A program made the position numbers and the translations under genes. From Phytophthora quininea (taxonomy: Eukaryota; Oomycota; Peronosporomycetes; Peronosporales; Peronosporaceae), in assembly GCA_011947345.1 (NCBI GenBank), contig JAAVTG010000057.1, positions 310,001-374,000 of the forward strand: a stretch of DNA of 64,000 nt. The letters run 5' to 3'. This document shows, piece by piece, positions 57,018 to 64,000 of this stretch (position 1 is the stretch's first letter; the number at the start of each line of letters is the position of its first letter). Under the pieces are notes generated by a model, which was not told the origin of the DNA, did no database searches, and worked only from the letters and a program-made list of their open reading frames with translations.

Positions 57018-59537
57018 TCCTGTACATTATGTAAAGTTAGTAAGTTACCGACTGAGTCTGAATTTAAGTCTGACATTGAAGTTTGATCAGGGACCGGTTA
57101 CTGAGTTGGTCAAAGAACGTCTCGACCTGCTACTGGTGAGTTGCTGGCGGCAATTATGGGTCCGGGTTCGGGAGCACGACATACAATATACACTGTTCTT
57201 TCGGACAGAAGACTCGGAGGCCGATGGTTCTAGTAATATGAAATGTGCAAACCCAGGTCGACCAGAACGCTGCCGGGACAAATATGAAATGCCTAACTCC
57301 CTGGGGAATGTAGGCAAAGAGAATGGACATATGACCGGGATAGCCTCAAGCACAGCTCCGGCCTTCTGTGGCCCCGGTCCCAGACGACCGCATCGAAGAA
57401 AACACCTGCGCGCTCGAGGGAAAATGGTATACTGAATTGGTCGCCCCAGCCTTCGCCGGGACGAGTTACATTCCTATGAACTATATTTAATTTCACTATG
57501 GACCCGGTCTGGGGCCCGAGTCCGCCGCCTTCGACGATGTCCCGGCGTGGCCTCCGGTGCGTACCTTGATCGACTTGACTTGGGAACACTATGGTTCGTC
57601 GCACTTGACTGGGACCCAGTATTATCCGGATGGGAGGCACTTCGTCCCATCCCGGGAAGAGAGTGTCGCCTCGTAGTGGATTCTCTTGATTTGACTTGGC
57701 TTGGGTACAGCCCGCGAGGGAAGCCAGTGCGGATCCTGACCGGAGCCGCGAGACGGGACAGCTTGAGGTCCAGCCCTGGTGTGGCCCAAATCACTATCCC
57801 CGGTCCTGATATAACCGGGTCCGGTGTGGTCCACACCTATGGCCAAGGTCTGGGGTGTTGTCTAGGTTGGCACAGGAGTTCCCGGCACTATGCCGCACAG
57901 CGACAGCGATGCGGAGTTGGCGTGGCTGTGACCAGTGTGCAAATTGGGTCCCGAACGTGGACGACGGATACAATCTGATGATTGACAAAGGGTCTTTTAA
58001 CTGGAGTGCAACACCGAAAACGGTTACATGCAATCAAAGTTGATCTTACTACCCTTTAACAGGCGGTGCCTTAAGAAAAGGGCCTAAAAAGGTGGAGATT
58101 CAATATATAACTATATTCGGTCGATTGAGCACAATAACGTGGTTTGTGTCGTTTGACAGCTTATTATTTTAAATCTATACCTGCGATCTGCCTGGAAGTC
58201 ATCGAGAATTCTAGACTTGTCAAGGGCGCAGCAGAAACACGCCTCCACTGCGTGCTCGCATGAGATTTCAAAGCTTTTGAAGTCGTCGGACCATCCGAGA
58301 GTGGGATCCGTTCCACAAACTTCAACCAGGCCAGATCCCGGCTGTAGCGAGCTGCCTATGAGTAGCGCGAGAACATGCAGCACTCTTAGCCTACAATTAT
58401 CCACATCCAGTCGAATTGCTAGCATCCCATTGTTCACACTATTAAATCCGGCGGACACTAGTTTTCGAGCAGCTTGGGCCGGCTAGTCTCGCGCATGGCC
58501 AATTTTGATGTGCTGTCCTCAAGGTTTGTCAAGTGACTGCCAAATATATTGTATCCGAGTTAAGTGCTAGTGGGTAGTGCCGGCCAGACGTCTGTACGGC
58601 TGACTTCAAGAGATTTTGCTCAAAGCTTGGCAACGTTCGTCGGAAGTCTTACCGCACGTATGTCCGAGTCAGCCCGAGTTTACCCAAATCTGCTCAAGAT
58701 TGTCGTCGGGCGTGAACCTGTGGGGAACTTACGATACGTTGTTTATCTTCTAAAAGGATGGCCGTTTGCTCGCTTGTAAAACAGGTACTGCGATGCCCTG
58801 TTGGCTGACGTCACGAGAACCGTTTTGACGTTGGATTCGGCTTGGCGAGTTGGGGAGGATCGTTTGGCTGGTCAGACCCTGGCAACGTACGGTTGTTTAT
58901 ATCTTGTAATTCTCGTATCGATGCATATACAGACACTTGCTCACCTGGCAGCCACCGCAACCATCAGTTCGACATCCACTCCACCGTAGTCAAACTATCC
59001 GCTGCAGCCCTTCGCGAAACACGATTAAGCACCTATCGAAGCATCTTAAAAGAAAACTACGTGCTGTATACCTGCTGCCGGTACGGCTGTACTGTACGTC
59101 GGCGAACTGAGCAAAAATAATCTTTCAGTACGGCCAAGCAAAGCAGTGAGAGCAACAGAACCGTAAGGTCTGCATCTTCGTGGTCTACATTACAGAATAT
59201 TTTGTAGCCATTATCCTTTGTAGCCATCGAACAAAAAATCGATTTGGTACAAAAATCGAATTTGACGTGTTTGGCGGGACTGCAGCCGCTGACCCCTGTC
59301 GCGTTGACAGTGGCTTCCCCACGGCACTCAAAGGGCCCTCAGACAACCAGCAGAGAGCCATCTCAGTCACACATCCGTACGTACCCAAGAATCGGCTCGA
59401 GCGCGGCTGTAGTTGCGTCTAGGTGGCCCAAGTTTCCAAGAGAGATATCCTATAGTCAAACCCTCACAATTCGTGGATACCAGGCCTACAAGGGACAACG
59501 AGACCTGAATATATACCTGAGAGGCTAAGTGGACACG
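57018..59537. other. LTR-like and unrecognised noncoding DNA
   Basis: 57180-57900 resembles 21680-22450 in blocks and orientation (decayed LTR-type repeat). A 115-codon minus-strand frame at 58111-58458 has no recognised domain. Nothing else supported before the kinase gene. Confidence 0.4.
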
Positions 59538-62500
59538 ATGCACGCCGCGTCGTCGCCCCTGGAGTCCATGAACAAGAACATTTTGCTGGTAAGTAAGGGG
59601 AGAAGGATTTTTCCTTATACTTTGTACTAAACTCTTTATTTATCATGTTTTTAGGCAGGAGAAGTGATCGCCGAGAAATGGAAGATTGGAGAGAAGATCG
59701 GAGAGGTAAAGCAGAAGAAGTTCAAGTATCTATGTGTTGTTTACCTTTTGTTTATTTGTAATTCTTTCTTCAGGGAACTTTCAGCCAGATTTACTCGGCG
59801 TATTCTATTGAGAGTCGAGACAAAGTGGCGGTGAAAGTGGAAGCTCCTAGCTCCTTAAAGCCAGTGCTGGAGTGGGAGAGTTTGATCCTAAAGAGTCTGC
59901 AAGATTGCCCTTATGTGTGCCGCTACTACTACCACGGGTAAGCACAAATACTTCATTGTCTATTACATGAGGATAAACACGATAATATTTGTGAATGGAT
60001 GTCTACAGGAAACACGGAGATAGCACCGTGCTGGTGATGGAGCTGTTAGGAGACAGCATGTCGATGCTGCGCATGTCCCCTGACTCTATCCACGGCGTAC
60101 CGCTGGCCAAGGCGGTAGCAGTAGGTTTGGAGATGCTGGACTGCATCGAGGCTTTCCACCGTCATGGGTACGTGCATCGCGACATCAAGGCGTCGAACTT
60201 TGCACTGAGTGCTACAGCGGATCGCAATTCGGCAAAGACTGCTCGTTACTATATCATTGATTTTGGCCTCTCGAGACAGCACCTTGGTGAGGATAGAAAA
60301 GTGCTTCCAGCTCGCTCTATGGCAGAGTTTCGAGGTACGTCCATGTACGCGTCGCTGAGCTCTCATCGTCGACAGGAGCTAGGCCCTAAGGACGATCTTT
60401 GGTCGTGGTTCTACCTCGTTATGGACTTTTGCGTGGAGAACTTCCGTGGGCTGCCGATGCGCAGCAAAAGAACCGAGAAACTGTGCTTACGTTGAAAGAA
60501 CACTACACGGAAAAGAACCCCAGTTTGCTAGTGGAAGGTCTTCCAGGCGCTATCCAACTGATGGAAATGATGGATTATCTGCAGTCGCTTAAGTATGAGG
60601 ATTTCCCAGACTACGCGCTCGTACGCAAGCAGCTCCAGGCTGTTGGCGAGAGCTCATTGATGTCCGACAATAGTGACAGTGGAGACGAGGAGGAACGGAA
60701 AGAGACGAAAGCTTCCCAGGCTGCAGCGTCTGTGTCCGCAATTGACTGGGACGCTATTGAGCTGGAGCGCGAACGCGCATTACTGTGGACAGAAAAGGCT
60801 GAGAACTTGATGACCAGCGATGCGGCGCCGGAAATGATGTTGGCGATTGCCAAGCGGTTTAACACCTTTTGGTCCAGTGAAGGTTTGTCGCTCGATGAGC
60901 GGATGCGAGTGCAGGGTGTGGTGTATTCTATGGAGAAGAAACTGCGCGCGCGCTCTAATGTGTTTGCACCGCCGCCTATTCAGAGCTTCGTGAAGCGCCG
61001 CCAATCAGAGCAGAAACTGCGGTCAGATGCGCTCCGTAAACGCCGTGAACGTGACTACGAAGTTCGTCAGTCTTTAGAGATTAAGAATGTCCGACGACTG
61101 ACGTCCAACGGCTCCGTTCACGGGTCAAGTGAGACTGCCCATGGGTTTAGCGCAGAGGGGACTCCGATGGAGGGGAAAGTAAGGTCGATAGTGCGGAGTC
61201 GCAAAAGGCAGAACCGACAAAGACTGAGAGTTCTATGGAGGTTTCTGACAGCGAAGCTGCTGGGCCTGGACGAAACGAAGAAGCTATTGCAGCGACTTCG
61301 AACAGACAAGTTCCAACCACTCCAGCGATGGCACCGTACAATCAGCCGCCTCCATTGCCCCCTGCGCATCGATGGAACCAAACCCACAGCGGCCCAGTCC
61401 CTCCTCCTCCACCACCGCCACCTCCAGGAGTGCCTTTTTCGGTACAGCGTCCTGGCGGGTTCCCACCCCGCCTCCACCTCCACCAGCTAAACGCTTTGGA
61501 GCAAATATCGGCAGCCCCTACGGACGGCCTCCACCACCACCACCAGGGTTTCCCCACAATGGAAACCTCGTTACGAACGCGCCGCAGCCTCCTCCTCCGG
61601 CACCGCAAACTGCGCCAGAACATCACGCGCCTGACCGCTACTATGGAGAAAACGAGTTTACCGCGATTCGCAACCGGAACGGGATGAAGGAGGTTACCGA
61701 GCGGAGTCCCAAGAGGACAGAGGATATGGACATCGTCCCAAACCATCTCCTAGAGAAGACCGAGGGTATGGACCCAAGCCGTCCCCGAGAGAAGATCAAG
61801 CGTATGGGTATAAAGCAAAGCCTTCTCCACGCTATGGTCGCATGAAAGACGAGGAGGCCGTTCGCTATGAGCGTTCATACGAAGAGAACCAACCACGGCC
61901 TTCGCGCAGTAGTCGATCCCGCTACCCAGAGGAAGACGAACGATACTATGAAGAGAAACGAGCAAGGTCTCGTGAGAAACAGCGTAGGTACTCGACAGAG
62001 GAACTACAGGACAAGGAACGATACTACGAAGACAAAAGGCCGCGCTCGACAAAGAGAGTCGCAGCAGTCGATACCCTGACGAGCAGCCGATCCCAGAGGA
62101 ATACTTCGAAGAGAAACGACCGCGCTCGCACTCGCGTTCGTCCCGGCACGGCGGAAGTCGTTCGCGTCGTCGCACTTACTCGAGCTCGTCGTCGCGATCA
62201 CGCTCCAGGTCCTACTCTAGATCTCCCTCTCGTTCCCGGTCACCGAAGCCTCGCTCGTATCGCCACAGCAGCCGCGACTATGTGGACAAACGTGCCCACC
62301 GCGAATATGCTGAGTACTCTGAAAGCCGTGAGTACCCTGACAAATACCATGAGAGCCAAAAGATCGTGGAAGCGAAGCGCGAACACTCGCGAAAGCCACG
62401 TTCCCGTGCCCGCAGCAGCTCGAGGTCCGCGTCCAGTTCCCGTTCGCGTTCTGGGTCGCGTCGCCGCCGCCCGTCCGACTTGAGTCGCTCTCGATCGCGT

Positions 62501-62761
62501 CATGCTTCGCACTCGACTTCCCGTCGCCGGTCGCACTCAAAGGACCACGACTATCATTATCGTTCTCCGTCCCCTGACCTCCACCACTCTCGCTCTCGGG
62601 AGCAACCTCCGCAGTATCGCCGTTCTTCGTCGTACGACCGCCACCAATCCCACTCGCGGGACTACGCGCACGAAGAAGGCTCCTGGGGTGTCGACATCCG
62701 CTTCAAACCAGCTCCTTCCGACAAACACCGCCGCAGCTCTCGATGGCAGCCGCGAGGATGA
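59538..62761 (+). CDS. CK1-type protein kinase with proline-rich linker and C-terminal RS domain
   Basis: Four exons: 59538-59588, 59655-59705, 59774-59937 and 60009 onward. Introns of 66, 68 and 71 nt have GTAAGT/GTAAAG/GTAAGC donors and TTTAG/TTCAG/TACAG acceptors; after splicing the reading is continuous (KIGEKIGEGTFSQIY, RYYYHGKHGDSTVL). Kinase features: glycine loop, VAVKVE lysine, catalytic loop HRDIKASNF (Ala where most kinases have Pro), DFGLSR, and a casein-kinase-like EFRGTSMYAS activation end. After the kinase come a charged helical region (RKRRERDYEVR), polyproline runs (61380-61600) and a long Arg/Ser tail to 62761. Frame changes lie near 60445, 61165-61200, 61440 and 61700, and again near 62045-62090, each consistent with one base. 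The RS tail suggests nuclear speckle location and a link to splicing factors (inference). The tail could belong to a second gene, but no new start signal is evident. Confidence 0.7.
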
Positions 62762-63613
62762 ATGGCATGAGGGAATTCGGGCCGTTACAGTAGCGTTGAG
62801 ATGAGACTAATCAAAAATGATCACGCCTGATTTGTTCGCTTGGATACACTCAGAGTACTAACACTAGTAGTAATATATCGCGATACTTTTGACTATTTGA
62901 TAGGTCTGCATTAGTATTATTATAAAATTTATTAATTCCTCAGTAATACTTTGGTCTGAGGCACCAAAACTGCCCGCAGCCATCGCCGAGACAAAAAAAA
63001 GAAAATACGGGAAGCGTTCGCAGTCGTTTACAAGAATATAAAAGCGCGGGTCAAGATCATAGATCCTGTAATGTTAGCAACAAAGACTTGTCAGGGGTTT
63101 GGCATGCAAGAACGTCTTCACGCGTTCTTGCCATGATTTAAAAACAAAAGCTAACTTGATTAATAAAATTCAAAAACAATTTTAATAGGTTACGTGATAA
63201 CTTATTGCCCCATACTCGTCTGTCCTCGAAGTGACGTCCGACTGCTTGGATTGTTGTTCTAATTCCTGGTTAAGATTTCGCTTTGCACAACTCAACTAGT
63301 AGGAGGGGTTCCAAAAGAGACGCGTATTCGTTGCCTATTCACATTCTATTAGTAATTGGTCGCCTTTGACGGCCTCAACCACTAGGGATTTGCATTGTGC
63401 GAGGCCCTGGGCACGTAGGTCACCTCCCTGCTCGGCCTCATGTTTTGGACTTACAAAGTATTATGAGAGTAGTAAATGTAATAGAAAATTACGTAGATAT
63501 TAGTGATGTTAATACAGATACTTAAAACAGATCTGCTCGTATTAGGATTAATATTTTGCCGATTCAAACCGTTTTTGGCGCGAAAGTCGCTCCTCGAACA
63601 AATCATCCAGCAA
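62762..63613. other. intergenic, AT-rich, one hairpin
   Basis: No gene. An imperfect 12-bp hairpin (catgcaagaacg / cgttcttgccatg) lies at 63103-63135. Confidence 0.5.
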
Positions 63614-64000
63614 ATGCCCCGCTTGGACCCGCTGTTTGAGTTCGACGCGCCGCAGACGTTCGTGGACTTGACGGCGACGTCCTCCCCGTTCCCCGCAGGC
63701 GCACACGACCCGTGGTTCGATCAGGTGCATCCGCAGCACAGCAAGTCAAGTGCAGACCTGGCGAGGGAGTTGGCAGAGACAGTCAAGAGACTGGAGCAAA
63801 AGGACAAGCACAAACAACAGAGACAGAGTCTGGGCAAGGAGAACCGCCGTCCTAGTGGCGGATGGAGAGATATTATTAAGGCCAGGAACAAAGAGCTCCA
63901 GGACCAGCGCAGGAAGAAGTTCCCGAGCCTCAAAGAGAGCAGGGAACTCCATGAACCTTTTCAGCATAAGCGGAAGAGCGAGGAGCCTCAGCAGCCTCCC
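63614..64000 (+). CDS. TPX2-like spindle assembly protein, N-terminus (cut by window end)
   Basis: Open frame of 129 codons running off the window. The N-terminus reads LFEFDAPQTFVDL, then a spacer and DPWFDQ, which matches the order and spacing of the Aurora-A-binding segment of TPX2 (aromatic-x-aromatic-D-A-P, F, then W-F). A basic, Lys/Gln/Arg-rich region follows (KDKHKQQRQS, KARNKELQDQRRKKFP), as expected for the microtubule-binding body. Expected role: spindle assembly factor that activates and localises an Aurora kinase. Only the start is visible; the TPX2 C-terminal domain would lie beyond the window. Confidence 0.55.
   Translation, partial: MPRLDPLFEFDAPQTFVDLTATSSPFPAGAHDPWFDQVHPQHSKSSADLARELAETVKRLEQKDKHKQQRQSLGKENRRPSGGWRDIIKARNKELQDQRRKKFPSLKESRELHEPFQHKRKSEEPQQPP

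Noticed and set aside
58111..58458. 115-codon minus-strand frame
   Set aside because: Readable but no family recognised, no start or intron signals, and it lies among decayed repeats.
1..64000. CRISPR arrays, operons, ribosome binding sites, bacterial promoters
   Set aside because: The window is eukaryotic nuclear DNA with introns; the only array-like repeat is the coding minisatellite.

Overview
The window is nuclear DNA from an oomycete, most likely Phytophthora or a close relative. The evidence is a NLP/NPP1-type secreted protein gene, an axonemal dynein heavy chain (a flagellated zoospore), mucin-like secreted proteins with cysteine-rich repeats, short 60-71 bp GT-AG introns, compact gene islands split by transposon-rich DNA, and a match to the oomycete initiator element upstream of the NLP gene. 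Species cannot be fixed by eye.

Layout. 0.3-1.7 kb: a JmjC ribosomal-oxygenase-like gene (+). 1.8-7.3 kb: five tandem paralogous alpha/beta hydrolases, all on the minus strand. 7.8-9.9 kb: a SulP/STAS sulfate transporter (-). 10-27 kb: a repeat-rich block with Ty1/copia fragments in opposing orientations, a broken hAT transposase, a complete but inactivated Tc1/mariner-like element with 229-bp terminal inverted repeats, LTR-like noncoding DNA and a tyrosine-recombinase fragment. 27.7-56.9 kb: a large inverted-repeat structure. Two arms of about 4.8 kb (27711-32493 and 52089-56886) face each other across 19.6 kb. Each arm carries, from outside in, a short coiled-coil ORF, a pogo-like element, a mitochondrial rhodanese/mercaptopyruvate-sulfurtransferase-like gene and the body of a cysteine-rich mucin-like surface protein gene. 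Between the arms lie the NLP gene, a 14.4-kb outer-arm-type dynein heavy chain and a third mucin-like gene with a 123-bp minisatellite. 57-59.5 kb: LTR-like and unrecognised DNA. 59.5-62.8 kb: a CK1-type kinase with a proline-rich linker and a long RS domain, with three clear introns. 63.6 kb to the end: the N-terminus of a TPX2-like spindle protein.

A technical theme runs through the window. Nearly every conserved gene reads as one protein only after one or more single-base frame changes, often at G/C homopolymers, while the protein sequence on both sides stays well conserved. This looks more like consensus errors in a long-read assembly than like a dozen pseudogenes. Gene calls are therefore given as spans across frame breaks, with the breaks listed.

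Functionally, the 28-56 kb block puts a flagellar motor subunit next to three surface/secreted mucin-like proteins and a NLP, a set that would fit zoospore/cyst biology. That co-function is inference from position only. The most unusual items are the inverted-repeat arms that end inside a coding sequence, the C-x18-20-C-x6-C-x4-C-x2-C-x13-C repeat family (not recognised as a named domain), and the CK1-RS kinase.
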